Shown in pieces: positions 29,574 through 38,607 of a stretch of 64,000 nucleotides of DNA. Below the pieces are notes generated by a model. That model searched no databases, was not told the origin of the DNA, and saw only the letters and a program-made list of their open reading frames with translations. Position numbers and translations under genes: made by a program. Every line of letters starts with the position of its first letter. The first letter of the stretch is position 1. The DNA is taken from contig NC_022538.1 of the NCBI RefSeq assembly GCF_000968055.1, forward strand, positions 1,490,230 through 1,554,229, read 5' to 3'. The stretch is from Alteracholeplasma palmae J233 (GTDB lineage: Bacteria; Bacillota_I; Bacilli_A; Acholeplasmatales; Acholeplasmataceae).

Positions 29574-30617
29574 GATCTTTTTTTCCTTTCTTAAAGTGTT
29601 TTAATACCATAAAAGTTAATATAATTACTCCTGTTAATAAAATAGCTAAGTAATAATTTAACCCTCTTGTCATCATCATTGCTGGGAAAATAAAATCTTT
29701 TTGATATACTAATTCAAAAAATGAAATCATTAAACTTTCAGATAAGCCCACACCACCTGGAATAGGTAAACTATCTACTGTAATTGTAATCAGTATTTAA
29801 TAGTCATTAGTGTAATAAAACTTTCTGTTGTAAATCCAAATGATAGATAAACTAAATATGGAATTAAAAACATTGCTCCCCTTTGAATAAAATTATATGT
29901 AAAAATTCTTATTAATAAAAAAATATCTTTTTGCAAATATAAGAACGCTTCTTTATATTTTACAATACTACTTTCTAATTTGTCATTATAAATGGAAATA
30001 TCTTTTTTTAATATTTTAATTTTATGTAAAAATCTAATGATACTTTTACCTATTTTTAATAATAACTTTCTTGAAATTAAAGCCATTAAAAAGATAGATA
30101 TGAAAACAACATTAAGTGAAAGTCCTATGGTAAACAAAATGATTTTAACTGGCGTATCTAAATAAAAACCACTAATAATAATTGCGATAAACCCATAAAC
30201 CATCAAAACAATTCTAAATATAATTGAATTTAACAATAAAACAACACTAGATTCTGAAACTGGTATCTTATCTTTCTCCATATAGTAGGCAACCATAGGC
30301 TGTCCTCCTAAGGCAGAAGGTGTAATAGCACTAAAATAAACATCAACTGATGCATACTTTATATTACTCAAAATAGATGTTTTATGTCCAAGTTTGTTTA
30401 ATAATGCCTTCATGCTCAATGCTTCAAAAAATAAATACACTAAAAGCATCATGATTGAGTAATAGATATAATTAGGATTAATTAAGCTAAAAGCATTTTT
30501 AACATCCTTTATACTATACTCTTTAAATAAGATATAAAACGTTACCCCTATCAGTATTAAAAGTATTAAAAAGCTAATAATATACTTTTTTCTACTCTTT
30601 TTTGTGCTTATCTCCAT
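29557..30617 (-). pseudogene. YbhN/UPF0104 flippase-like membrane protein, single frameshift
   Basis: The first 275-codon frame ends prematurely at TGA (29790) after ITLMTIKY. The missing C-terminus continues in another frame as ITITVDSLPIPGGVGLSES and a further membrane segment, ending at 29557. PGGVGLSES is the conserved family motif, and SALGGQP in the first part is another. One base is missing, most simply from the run AAA at about 29799-29802. The repaired protein would be about 350 residues, normal for this family of lysyl-PG-synthase-like membrane proteins. Sequencing error, true inactivation, or programmed frameshift cannot be separated here. Confidence 0.85.
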
Positions 30618-30633
30618 ACACTCACCCTTTTAA

Positions 30634-30663
30634 AATATAAAGGAGCAATTATCAATTGCTCCT
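30634..30663 (-). terminator. Terminator of rpoE
   Basis: AGGAGCAATT and AATTGCTCCT form a 10-bp stem with a 3-nt loop; the minus strand continues TTATATTTT. Confidence 0.88.
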
Positions 30664-30685
30664 TACTTCTTTGATGTAGTATTTG

Positions 30686-31225
30686 TTACTCATCATACAT
30701 GTCTTCATAGTCATCCATGATTTCATTATAATCATCTTCATCATAATTAGTATCATCAAATTCTATTTCGACATCATCATCGTTGTCTTCATCAATTGAC
30801 TCAATTGGCAATTCTACTTCAATATATTCTTTTTCTTCTTTAGAGTCTTCATCAATTTCTAACTCTTCGTCTTCATCTATATCTTCAGCAACTTCTTCTA
30901 AATTGAATTCTGTAAAGTCAATTAATTCTTCATCTTCAATTTCTTCATCTGCAAGGTCTTGATCAAATGAGAATGATTCTTTATCCCATAAATCTAAGTG
31001 ACCTTCTTTTAATGCCCACAAATTTTCCCCATAAAACACGAATTTAGCACTCAATGTAATATCTAAATATAATTGTGAAATTTCATCTACATCGTTCGGA
31101 TCTATTCCTTTGATAGTTGCTGCTTCATCCATTAAAGTATAAATTGGCGTTGGCTCATTTTTTTCTTTAAGAATTTCTTCAACAATATCTAACAATGATA
31201 ATTCGCTTAATTTTTCTTTATTCAT
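30686..31225 (-). CDS. rpoE: RNA polymerase delta subunit
   Basis: Delta binds core RNA polymerase in Firmicutes and speeds recycling by displacing nucleic acid. The N-terminal folded domain (residues about 1-95, HARE-HTH type) is followed by a very acidic tail of Asp, Glu and Tyr, the mark of this protein. 179 residues. AGGAGGG ribosome-binding site. Monocistronic, with two stacked promoters. Confidence 0.95.
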   Translation of the reverse strand: MNKEKLSELSLLDIVEEILKEKNEPTPIYTLMDEAATIKGIDPNDVDEISQLYLDITLSAKFVFYGENLWALKEGHLDLWDKESFSFDQDLADEEIEDEELIDFTEFNLEEVAEDIDEDEELEIDEDSKEEKEYIEVELPIESIDEDNDDDVEIEFDDTNYDEDDYNEIMDDYEDMYDE

Positions 31226-31249
31226 TGCGCCCTCCTAAAAACCGCCTAT

Positions 31250-31278
31250 ATTGTATATTAAAGCAATTATTTTTGCAA
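31250..31278 (-). promoter_or_regulatory. rpoE proximal promoter
   Basis: TTGCAA and TACAAT with a 17-nt spacer, about 25 nt from the start codon. Confidence 0.65.
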
Positions 31279-31280
31279 TA

Positions 31281-31309
31281 GTTTTAATGCATTTAGTGAA
31301 TATTGTCAA
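31281..31309 (-). promoter_or_regulatory. rpoE distal promoter
   Basis: Perfect TTGACA with a weaker -10 TAAAAC at a 17-nt spacer, immediately upstream of the proximal promoter. Confidence 0.55.
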
Positions 31310-31335
31310 GCATTTTTGCTGTTTTTAGTCTTTTT

Positions 31336-31926
31336 TTAGTATTTTTGTCTATTTTCTACTGCTTTATTCAAGGTTAACTCGTCTGCATACTTCAAATCTG
31401 ACCCTACTGGAAGTCCATATGCAAGTCTTGTTATACTTAAATTAAAGTCACTTAAAAGGGCTTTTAAATATTTAGCAGTTAATTCGCCTTCAACGGTTCC
31501 ATTAGTGGCGATGATTACTTCTTTATATGAAGCTACTTTTTTTAATAGTGAGTCAATATTCAAATCTTCTGGACTAATTCCTTTTGAAAAATCAATGACT
31601 CCATCTAGGACATGATATTGTCCATGATAAGTTTTCATCTTTTCAAATACAAAAACATCTTTACTGTCAGAGACAACCATCAATGTTTCAGTGTCTCTTT
31701 CTTTACTTTTACATATATCACAAATTGTATCTTCTGTTAACATGTGACATCTTTCACACTTAACAATTTTATCAGTCATTTCTTTTAAATGGCTTGAAAA
31801 ACTTAAAATACCATCCTTTTCTTTTTGAGTTGCTAGAAACAAAACAAATCTTTCTGCTGTTTTCTCACCAACTCCTGGAAGTTTAGAAAAGTCTTCAATT
31901 AAGTCTTTAATTGATTTTGGATACAT
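31336..31926 (-). CDS. recR: Recombination protein RecR
   Basis: RecR acts with RecF and RecO to load RecA at gaps. A helix-hairpin-helix stretch LPGVGEKTAERF near residue 16, a four-Cys zinc site (CERCHML...CDIC) near 57-72 and a TOPRIM domain after it are visible. 196 residues. Its ATG overlaps the ybaB TAA by one base (TAATG). The dnaX-ybaB-recR order is conserved in bacteria. Confidence 0.97.
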   Translation of the reverse strand: MYPKSIKDLIEDFSKLPGVGEKTAERFVLFLATQKEKDGILSFSSHLKEMTDKIVKCERCHMLTEDTICDICKSKERDTETLMVVSDSKDVFVFEKMKTYHGQYHVLDGVIDFSKGISPEDLNIDSLLKKVASYKEVIIATNGTVEGELTAKYLKALLSDFNLSITRLAYGLPVGSDLKYADELTLNKAVENRQKY

Positions 31927-32216
31927 TAGAATCCAAAGCCACCCATTCCACCAGTAAATTGTCCCATAGTATCTTGTTGTTGTTTGTCAATTTGAGCTAA
32001 AGCATCATTTACTGCAAGTAATATTGCATCTTGTAACATTTCTGCTTCATCTAACATTTCTGGATCAATTTTAACATCCACAACTTGTCTTGTTCCTTGA
32101 ACAATAACAGTTACTCCACTAGCTTTTCCAGTGAACTCTGTAGAATCTAATTTTTCTTGTGCTTCTTCCATTTGTTTTTGAATCTTACGTAATTTATTCA
32201 TCATATTTGGGTTCAT
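31926..32216 (-). CDS. ybaB: YbaB/EbfC-family nucleoid-associated protein
   Basis: A 96-residue DNA-binding protein. The N-terminal basic helix (MMNKLRKIQKQMEEAQEKL), central beta sheet and Gly-rich C-terminus fit the family. Sandwiched 7 nt after dnaX and coupled to recR. It probably binds DNA as a dimer with little specificity. Confidence 0.93.
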   Translation of the reverse strand: MNPNMMNKLRKIQKQMEEAQEKLDSTEFTGKASGVTVIVQGTRQVVDVKIDPEMLDEAEMLQDAILLAVNDALAQIDKQQQDTMGQFTGGMGGFGF

Positions 32217-32223
32217 CGTTTTA

Positions 32224-33891
32224 CTACTCCTTTATTTTTACTTTTTCTTTTCCAAAATATTCATATGCCAATGAAACTGTTGGGTCTTCTTTGGTTTCAA
32301 ATTCTTCACTGATTTCATCTTCATATAAATGTAAGTCATATTCAGGTAATTTAGCAACCGCTGTTCCTGAATTTAATTCAGCCAGATATGCTTCTTTTAA
32401 ATATAACCAGTCTGGTTTTAAAATCACTATATAATCTTTTACTAATTCTTTTTTCTGATTTAGTATTTGTAAAACTTGTTTTTTAATCTCTTTTTTAAGC
32501 ATTTGTTTACCTAAAATGACACTATCATAAACAAGTAACATCACATCATCTGTCATCGCTTCTAAAGACCCTTTATAAAGCATTTTAGCAATTCCATTTA
32601 ATGAGGCTAAAGGATAATCTTCTAATCTACTCCATGCAGATAATAAAAGTTCTTTTTTAGCTTTATTTGAATTTCTTAGGATATCTTCAACTTGTTTAAC
32701 TGTCACAAGCGGTTTTCCTTTAGGTGTTGCCTGATAAGGCACTTGTTTGTTAACAATTTGAGTTTGTTTAGGTAAACTTTTTAGTTTTTCTAATTCTATT
32801 TCTAAATATTCTACTTTAGCTTCTAAATCTGCTTTTGCGACTGACTCATGATTAATCATTTTAATTAAGGCCATTTCAATATATGCACGTTTTTGATTTG
32901 TCCATTTAATATCTTGTAAAAGTTCATTTAAAATAGCTAGGTAAGCATATATTTTTTGAATAGGAACAAGTTTAAATTCTTCATATAAATTTGTCTTATT
33001 TGTTCTATCTAATAAAATATCTCTAAGAGCTAAAATTAAATCGTTTGTTACTCTTGAAATATCCTTGCCTTGTTTTAAAATATTATTTAATTCATTAATA
33101 GCTTGTTGGGGTTTCTTTAAGACAACCGATTCTAAGATTGTTGTAATTGTTTTTTTAGATAATCCACCTGAAACAACTAAAACATCATCTTCTGTAATAT
33201 CATCTGCTTTATAAGAAATCACTTGATCAAGTAAACTTAAAGCGTCACGCATACCACCTTCTGAGTGAATAGCTATCTCCTTTAATGCTTGATCATTAAT
33301 GTTAATCTTTTCTTTTAACACAATTTCTTTTAATTTTTCCACGATATCATCTTGATCAATATTTTTGAAATCAAATCTTTGACAACGGGATAAAATAGTT
33401 GCTGGTATTTTATGGATTTCTGTTGTTGCTAAAATAAAGACAACGTGTTTTGGTGGTTCTTCTAATGTTTTTAAAAGGGCATTAAACGCACCTGTTGTTA
33501 ACATATGAACCTCATCTATAATATAAACTTTATATGTTCCAACGCTAGGGGCATAATTGACTTTATCTCTTAAATCCCTAATTTCATCAACACCATTATT
33601 AGATGCCGCATCTATTTCAACTACATCTGAAACTTCATTTTTATTAATAGCCTTACAGATTTCACATTCATTACAAGGATTCCCATCAACTAGGTGAGGA
33701 CAGTTAATCGCCTTAGCCATAATCTTAGCAATAGATGTCTTTCCAGTCCCTCTTGGTCCACTAAAAAGATAAGCGTGAGCAATTTTATCATGTTTGATTG
33801 CATTAGTAAGTGTTTGTACAATCATCTTTTGTCCAGCTACCTCACTAAAGGTTTGTGGTCTATAACTTCTGTATAACGCAACATATGACAT
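32224..33891 (-). CDS. dnaX: DNA polymerase III subunits gamma/tau
   Basis: The clamp-loader motor. The chosen ATG gives MSYVALYRSYRPQTF, the usual N-terminus, with GGTGAG upstream; an ATG 24 nt earlier lacks a signal. Walker A FSGPRGTGKTS near residue 40, a four-Cys zinc module (CPHLVDGNPCNECEIC) and DEVHML near 117 are seen. 555 residues. The tau part (from about 375) is short and shows no obvious gamma-frameshift slippery run, so the organism may make only tau. Confidence 0.95.
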   Translation of the reverse strand: MSYVALYRSYRPQTFSEVAGQKMIVQTLTNAIKHDKIAHAYLFSGPRGTGKTSIAKIMAKAINCPHLVDGNPCNECEICKAINKNEVSDVVEIDAASNNGVDEIRDLRDKVNYAPSVGTYKVYIIDEVHMLTTGAFNALLKTLEEPPKHVVFILATTEIHKIPATILSRCQRFDFKNIDQDDIVEKLKEIVLKEKININDQALKEIAIHSEGGMRDALSLLDQVISYKADDITEDDVLVVSGGLSKKTITTILESVVLKKPQQAINELNNILKQGKDISRVTNDLILALRDILLDRTNKTNLYEEFKLVPIQKIYAYLAILNELLQDIKWTNQKRAYIEMALIKMINHESVAKADLEAKVEYLEIELEKLKSLPKQTQIVNKQVPYQATPKGKPLVTVKQVEDILRNSNKAKKELLLSAWSRLEDYPLASLNGIAKMLYKGSLEAMTDDVMLLVYDSVILGKQMLKKEIKKQVLQILNQKKELVKDYIVILKPDWLYLKEAYLAELNSGTAVAKLPEYDLHLYEDEISEEFETKEDPTVSLAYEYFGKEKVKIKE

Positions 33892-33945
33892 CTTCTCACC
33901 GCCTTTTATTTTCATATAGATTATATCATAAAATTAAACTATTCT

Positions 33946-35289
33946 TTATTTTCCTAGGCAAAATTTAGAAAATAATTCTGTTAATAAATCTCCATACCCG
34001 TTATCTCCTAAAATCTCTCCTAGGTCATTCCAAGCATTTGTTAAGTCTAGAACATAAATATCTACTGGCATATCATTGTTAATTGCCTCTAAGACGTCTT
34101 TTAATGCATTTAGAGCGTCTTTTATCTTCTTTATATGTCTAACATTAGATAAGTAGTTAAAGTCTTTTTGTTCTAAGTTTTCTAATTGTAGTTTTTTTAA
34201 GATTGTTTGTTCTAATTCTTTTAGTCCTACTTTATTTAAACTAGAGATTGAAACTAATTCTAAATCTAGTTTTCTTGTTAAGTCAGATTTATTACCAATT
34301 AAAATTCTAGGATAGTCTTTAGTCAATTCTAATAATTCTAAGTCCTCTTCTGTTAAGTCACTACTTTGATCTAAAACTAATAAGACTAATTCAGCTTCTG
34401 TAATAGCCTTTCTAGATTTAGTGACACCTATTTGTTCTACTTTATCTTCTGTTTGTCTAATCCCTGCAGTATCGATTAAATGAAGAGTAAAGCCACCTAG
34501 ATTAACATAAGCATCTATTGTATCACGGGTTGTTCCAGCAATATCAGTAACAATCGCTCTATCTTCATCTAATAAGGCATTTAAAAGACTTGATTTTCCT
34601 ACATTAGGTTTTCCAACAATCGCTGTTTTAATACCATCTCTAATATATCTAGTTTTTTTAGAGTGAGTTAATATTTCTTCCATTTCTTTAATTAGTTCTA
34701 ATGTCTTAGGGTAAACTATTTCTTTACTCATAACAACCGCATCATCATACTCTGGATAATCAATATTCACTTCTATTTGTGCAACAACTGTTAAAAGTTT
34801 TTCTTTTAAGTTTTTAATTAATTGCGATGTTTCTTTTTGGAGTCCTAAATGAGCAACTTTAATAGCATTTTCATTTTTAGCATGAATGATATCCATAATA
34901 GCTTCTGCTTGAACAAGGTCAATGCGCTTATTTAAATAAGCTCTTTCGCTAAATTCACCTGGTCTTGCTAGTCTAATATCTAAAGTTAGAATACGTTCTA
35001 AAACCATTTGAGTAATTAAAATTCCACCATGGGTAGAAACTTCTACAACATTTTCCCCTGTAAATGACTTAGGTGCTCTAAAAATAGAAACCATTACTTC
35101 ATCAAGAACACTACCATCTTCATTTAATATATGACCATAGGTAATCGTATGGCTTTCTTTTTTATTTAAGCTCTTCCCTTTAAAAATTGTGTTGATTTGG
35201 GTAATTGCATCATCACCGCTCACTCTAATCACACTAATTCCTGCGGTACCAATAGGGGTTGCGATTGCGGCAATCGTATCAAATATCAT
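33946..35289 (-). CDS. mnmE: tRNA uridine-34 modification GTPase MnmE
   Basis: MnmE with MnmG adds the (carboxymethyl)aminomethyl group to wobble uridines, using methylene-THF, FAD and GTP. An N-terminal folate-binding domain precedes the inserted G domain: GKPNVGKSS near residue 225, [13 protein letters not shown] and NKSD follow. The protein ends in CLGK, matching the catalytic CIGK tail. 447 residues. One-base overlap with the MgtC gene upstream. MnmG is not in the window. Confidence 0.97.
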   Translation of the reverse strand: MIFDTIAAIATPIGTAGISVIRVSGDDAITQINTIFKGKSLNKKESHTITYGHILNEDGSVLDEVMVSIFRAPKSFTGENVVEVSTHGGILITQMVLERILTLDIRLARPGEFSERAYLNKRIDLVQAEAIMDIIHAKNENAIKVAHLGLQKETSQLIKNLKEKLLTVVAQIEVNIDYPEYDDAVVMSKEIVYPKTLELIKEMEEILTHSKKTRYIRDGIKTAIVGKPNVGKSSLLNALLDEDRAIVTDIAGTTRDTIDAYVNLGGFTLHLIDTAGIRQTEDKVEQIGVTKSRKAITEAELVLLVLDQSSDLTEEDLELLELTKDYPRILIGNKSDLTRKLDLELVSISSLNKVGLKELEQTILKKLQLENLEQKDFNYLSNVRHIKKIKDALNALKDVLEAINNDMPVDIYVLDLTNAWNDLGEILGDNGYGDLLTELFSKFCLGK

Positions 35290-35822
35290 TATTCATGATC
35301 CTCTCTGTTATGAGGTAGTTTTTTAAATGGATTAATACCACGCTTAAAGTCACGTAGTGTAATAAAGAGTACCATCACACCACCTACTATAGAGCCTAAT
35401 ATTAAATACCCACTACCTAAAATTAGACAAACCATGGCTACTGCCCAAATAGTTCCTGCAGTAGTAAGCCCTCTAATTGTATTATTAACATCTTTTAAAA
35501 TAACGCCTGCTCCAATAAAACCGACACCTGCAACTACCTGAGCAATAATTCTTTGTCCCTCAGGATCGCCAATACCTGCTTTAATTTGAGAATAATACAT
35601 AAGTCGTTGCATAATGGCTAATCCTGCACTTCCTAGTCCAACTAAGATATGTGCCGAAACACCCGCTGCTTTACCTACGTTTTGGCGTTCTAAGCCAATA
35701 TAGCCTGCAATAATAATAGAAATTGTTAATGGTATTAAAATCATCCATAGTACTTCATTAAAACTGTATCCTAGATCTCTTACTAATTGGTGCCCATCTG
35801 CTACTGAAAAAATATTATTCAT
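35289..35822 (-). CDS. MgtC/SapB-family membrane protein
   Basis: 177 residues, four or five membrane segments. The family core is visible: [19 protein letters not shown] near residue 40 and [12 protein letters not shown] near 93, then [10 protein letters not shown] near 113. MgtC proteins are linked with magnesium adaptation and membrane-potential control; the exact role here is unknown. Coupled to the genes on both sides by short overlaps within a housekeeping run. Confidence 0.88.
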   Translation of the reverse strand: MNNIFSVADGHQLVRDLGYSFNEVLWMILIPLTISIIIAGYIGLERQNVGKAAGVSAHILVGLGSAGLAIMQRLMYYSQIKAGIGDPEGQRIIAQVVAGVGFIGAGVILKDVNNTIRGLTTAGTIWAVAMVCLILGSGYLILGSIVGGVMVLFITLRDFKRGINPFKKLPHNREDHE

Positions 35823-36678
35823 CTAATTTTCCTTTCTTGTCATAAATTTCATTGAAGTGTGTTTTCTTATTTTTATTTTTATATCCTAAAATAGCTTCTA
35901 AATTAACATTTTCAGCTGATTTGAAAATGGATTTAGCTACATCAGGATTAAATGCTTTCATCTTTTCTACTAATTCTTTCATTTCACGTCTTTTAGAAGA
36001 AGTTTTTAAAGCAGCAACCGTACATCCACAGTTCATTGCTTGAATACCTGAGTATTTAACCCATCTAATAATATCTTTTTCTTCTACGTAAAATAAAGGT
36101 CTTATCAGTTCTATATCATCAAAGTTTTCTGCTTTAATCTTAGGAACCATTGTCCCAAATTGTCCTGCGTAAAATACGTTTAATAAAGTTGTTTCAATGA
36201 CATCATCCATATGATGTCCTAATGCTAACTTATTACAGCCTAGTTCTTTAGCTTTTTGATAGAGGAACCCTCTTCTCATTTTAGCACATAAGTAACATGG
36301 ATTTTCTTTAGCTATTTTTCCTACCACATCAAAAATATGTGATTCTTCTACACTTAAAGGGATATTTAAGTGTTCACAGTTGCTTAATAGTTGGTTTCTA
36401 TTCAGTTCAATAAAACCTGGATCCATAGATAAGAAAACAACTTCGAAAGGAAACTTATTATGTCTTTTTAATTCTTGAAAGAGTTTAGCTAAAAGTAAAC
36501 TGTCTTTACCTCCTGATATAGCAACCGCTATTTTATCATTAGGCTCTACTAAGTTATATTCTGTAATAGCTTTTAAAAACGGTGTAAATAAAACTGATTT
36601 ATATGTTTTAGTAATACTTCTTTCGATATCTTTTAAATCTAATTTAGGAGTTGTAACTTCTATATAATTACAATGCAT
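35815..36678 (-). CDS. TtcA-like tRNA thiolation PP-loop ATPase
   Basis: 287 residues. The PP-loop is AISGGKDSLLLAKL near residue 55. A CxxC pair (PCYLCAKMRR near 130) and the later CGC (MNCGC near 217) could hold an iron-sulfur cluster as in TtcA, which thiolates C32 of tRNAs; GHHMDD near 155 is also typical. Other members of this superfamily modify other positions, so the exact target is open. It starts 1 nt after the nrnA paralogue stop. Confidence 0.88.
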   Translation of the reverse strand: MHCNYIEVTTPKLDLKDIERSITKTYKSVLFTPFLKAITEYNLVEPNDKIAVAISGGKDSLLLAKLFQELKRHNKFPFEVVFLSMDPGFIELNRNQLLSNCEHLNIPLSVEESHIFDVVGKIAKENPCYLCAKMRRGFLYQKAKELGCNKLALGHHMDDVIETTLLNVFYAGQFGTMVPKIKAENFDDIELIRPLFYVEEKDIIRWVKYSGIQAMNCGCTVAALKTSSKRREMKELVEKMKAFNPDVAKSIFKSAENVNLEAILGYKNKNKKTHFNEIYDKKGKLDE

Positions 36679-36679
36679 A

Positions 36680-37597
36680 TTATATAACCTCTTTAACCGC
36701 CTTAATAAATGCAGGTAGTTCTTCCCAGTTATCTAATGTAGCACCGCTTGCCTTAGCATGGCCTCCACCTTTAAATTGGTTAGCTACTTTATCTATATCA
36801 GGACCATTTGAACGCAATCTTACTCTAATCGTATTATCTTCTTGTTCTAGAAGGATTGCCCATACTGGATATCCATCAATACCACCTAATATATTTACAA
36901 CTGAAGATGCTTCTTCATATGTTAAACCAAATTCTTTTACTTGGTCTTTTGAAACTTTAACATATATAAATCCATTATCTGTGATAAAGTTTTGGTAGAT
37001 AAATCCTTTATATCTAATAACATTTAATGATTCTTTACTTAATTGTTGATCGATTTCTTCTACATCAGCACCATTACTTAATAGCATACCTGCAAGTTCA
37101 TGGGTAAGTTGTGAAACTCCGCGATATTTAAATCTGCCTGTATCAGTTAAAATACCTGTATACATAGCAACCGCACCTGGTTTAGTAATCTTCATATCAA
37201 ATGTTTTAGCAAAGTAAGCAATCATTTGTGCACATGAAGGAAAACTAGTATCTACCCATTGATAATCTCCATATTGATCTATTGGTATATGATGATCTAT
37301 TTTAATAATTTCTTTTCCTAGTGTATATCTTTCTTCACTAATTCTTTCAGAAGTTGCAGTATCAACTACAATTGATAACGCTCCTTTATAAACATCATCA
37401 CTAATAACATCCATCTGTCCAACGTAGTCTACAAAGTCGCTTTTTTGACCCACTACATAAACATCTTTTTCTGGGTATGTATTTTCTATAATATTTTTTA
37501 ATCCAAACTGAGCTCCGTAACAATCCCCATCTGGTCTTTTGTGTCCATGAATAATAATTGTTTTATATTCTTTTATTTTGTCATATATATGTTTCAT
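36680..37597 (-). CDS. nrnA: NrnA-like DHH phosphoesterase (second copy)
   Basis: The DHH/DHHA1 family degrades nanoRNAs, pAp or cyclic dinucleotides. Motif I RPDGDCYGAQ near residue 22, DTA near 71, IDHH near 96 and C-terminal GGGHAKASGA near 286 are all present, so it should be active. 305 residues. The start overlaps the upstream paralogue by 4 nt (ATGA). Confidence 0.9.
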   Translation of the reverse strand: MKHIYDKIKEYKTIIIHGHKRPDGDCYGAQFGLKNIIENTYPEKDVYVVGQKSDFVDYVGQMDVISDDVYKGALSIVVDTATSERISEERYTLGKEIIKIDHHIPIDQYGDYQWVDTSFPSCAQMIAYFAKTFDMKITKPGAVAMYTGILTDTGRFKYRGVSQLTHELAGMLLSNGADVEEIDQQLSKESLNVIRYKGFIYQNFITDNGFIYVKVSKDQVKEFGLTYEEASSVVNILGGIDGYPVWAILLEQEDNTIRVRLRSNGPDIDKVANQFKGGGHAKASGATLDNWEELPAFIKAVKEVI

Positions 37598-38538
37598 AGG
37601 TTTTCTTTTGCCCTTTCATCTAAATCATTTATTATTAAATCTGCTTGTTCCCAAGAGGTTAATGTAGCACCACATGCTTGGTTGTGTCCACCGCCACCAT
37701 ATTTTTTAGCGATATCAACAATTGTTATATCACGTGCTCTAAATTCACCTAGAATAATATTCTTTTCTTTATCTTCTGTAAAACTTGCCCATATTTTAAC
37801 TTCTTTTAGTCCAGCCATTTGGTTAATCATACCACGACTAACGCCTTGAACATCTAGTTTAGACTGTGAAACTAATTCAGCTGTATTTTTTCTATAAGCA
37901 ACATTATGTTCAGTCAATGAAAATTCTGAGAATAAATTCTTAACTTGTCGTTTTTCTAAACTTTCAGTATAAAGGAAATCATAAAAATCTTTAATATCTG
38001 GTTTAAACTGTGTAATGTATGATGCCATTAAAAAGGCATGTGATGCATTATTTTCATTAACATATAAAAATCTTCCAGTATCTGTTACCATACCACCATA
38101 AAGGTAGGTTGCACATTCTTGGTTAATTTTGAAATTCCAATCTTTAACTAGTTCTACTAGAATTTCACACGCTGATGTATAAGTTGATTGTTGGTAAAAT
38201 AATGTATTTTCTATATCTGATGGGTTTGTATGATGATCAATAATAATTACATCTTTAGCTAATTTATATCTATCATCACTAATCATATGACTAACGGCAC
38301 AATCTAATATAAATACTAAGGCATCTTTATACGTATCATCTGTAATATCATCCATTTTTGCCTTGTAAGACATTGGATTTAAATCCCCTACAACATATAT
38401 GTCTTTTTCTGGAAAATTCTCTTTAAGGGCTTGTTGCAAGCCTATTTGTGATCCAATCGCATCCATGTCTGGTCTAGCATGGCGATGTATGATAATTGTT
38501 TGGTATTTTTTTATATAGTTTAATATTTCTGTTTTCAT
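37594..38538 (-). CDS. nrnA: NrnA-like DHH phosphoesterase (first copy)
   Basis: A 314-residue paralogue of the next gene, with RPDMDAIGSQ, DCAVSH, IDHH and GGGGHNQACGA. The ATG giving MKTEILNY has AAGGAAGG in front; an upstream ATG at 38574 lies inside the neighbouring terminator and is rejected. The two copies are clearly different from each other, so the duplication is old and they may have split substrates. Confidence 0.9.
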   Translation of the reverse strand: MKTEILNYIKKYQTIIIHRHARPDMDAIGSQIGLQQALKENFPEKDIYVVGDLNPMSYKAKMDDITDDTYKDALVFILDCAVSHMISDDRYKLAKDVIIIDHHTNPSDIENTLFYQQSTYTSACEILVELVKDWNFKINQECATYLYGGMVTDTGRFLYVNENNASHAFLMASYITQFKPDIKDFYDFLYTESLEKRQVKNLFSEFSLTEHNVAYRKNTAELVSQSKLDVQGVSRGMINQMAGLKEVKIWASFTEDKEKNIILGEFRARDITIVDIAKKYGGGGHNQACGATLTSWEQADLIINDLDERAKENL

Positions 38539-38564
38539 AAAAACTTCCTTCCTTGTAATAAAGT

Positions 38565-38573
38565 AGTATATCA
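38565..38573 (-). promoter_or_regulatory. Extended -10 promoter heading the nrnA-to-recR gene run
   Basis: TGATATACT matches the TGn-TATAAT extended -10. The 17-nt upstream position falls in the preceding terminator and has no -35. Confidence 0.5.
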
Positions 38574-38576
38574 TAA

Positions 38577-38607
38577 AAGAAAGAAAAAGCGATTCTTAGT
38601 CGCTTTT
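38577..38607 (-). terminator. Terminator of the nuclease lipoprotein gene
   Basis: AAAAGCGA and TCGCTTTT form a perfect stem with a 7-nt loop; the minus strand continues TTTCTTTCTTTT. It overlaps the stop codon. Confidence 0.85.
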
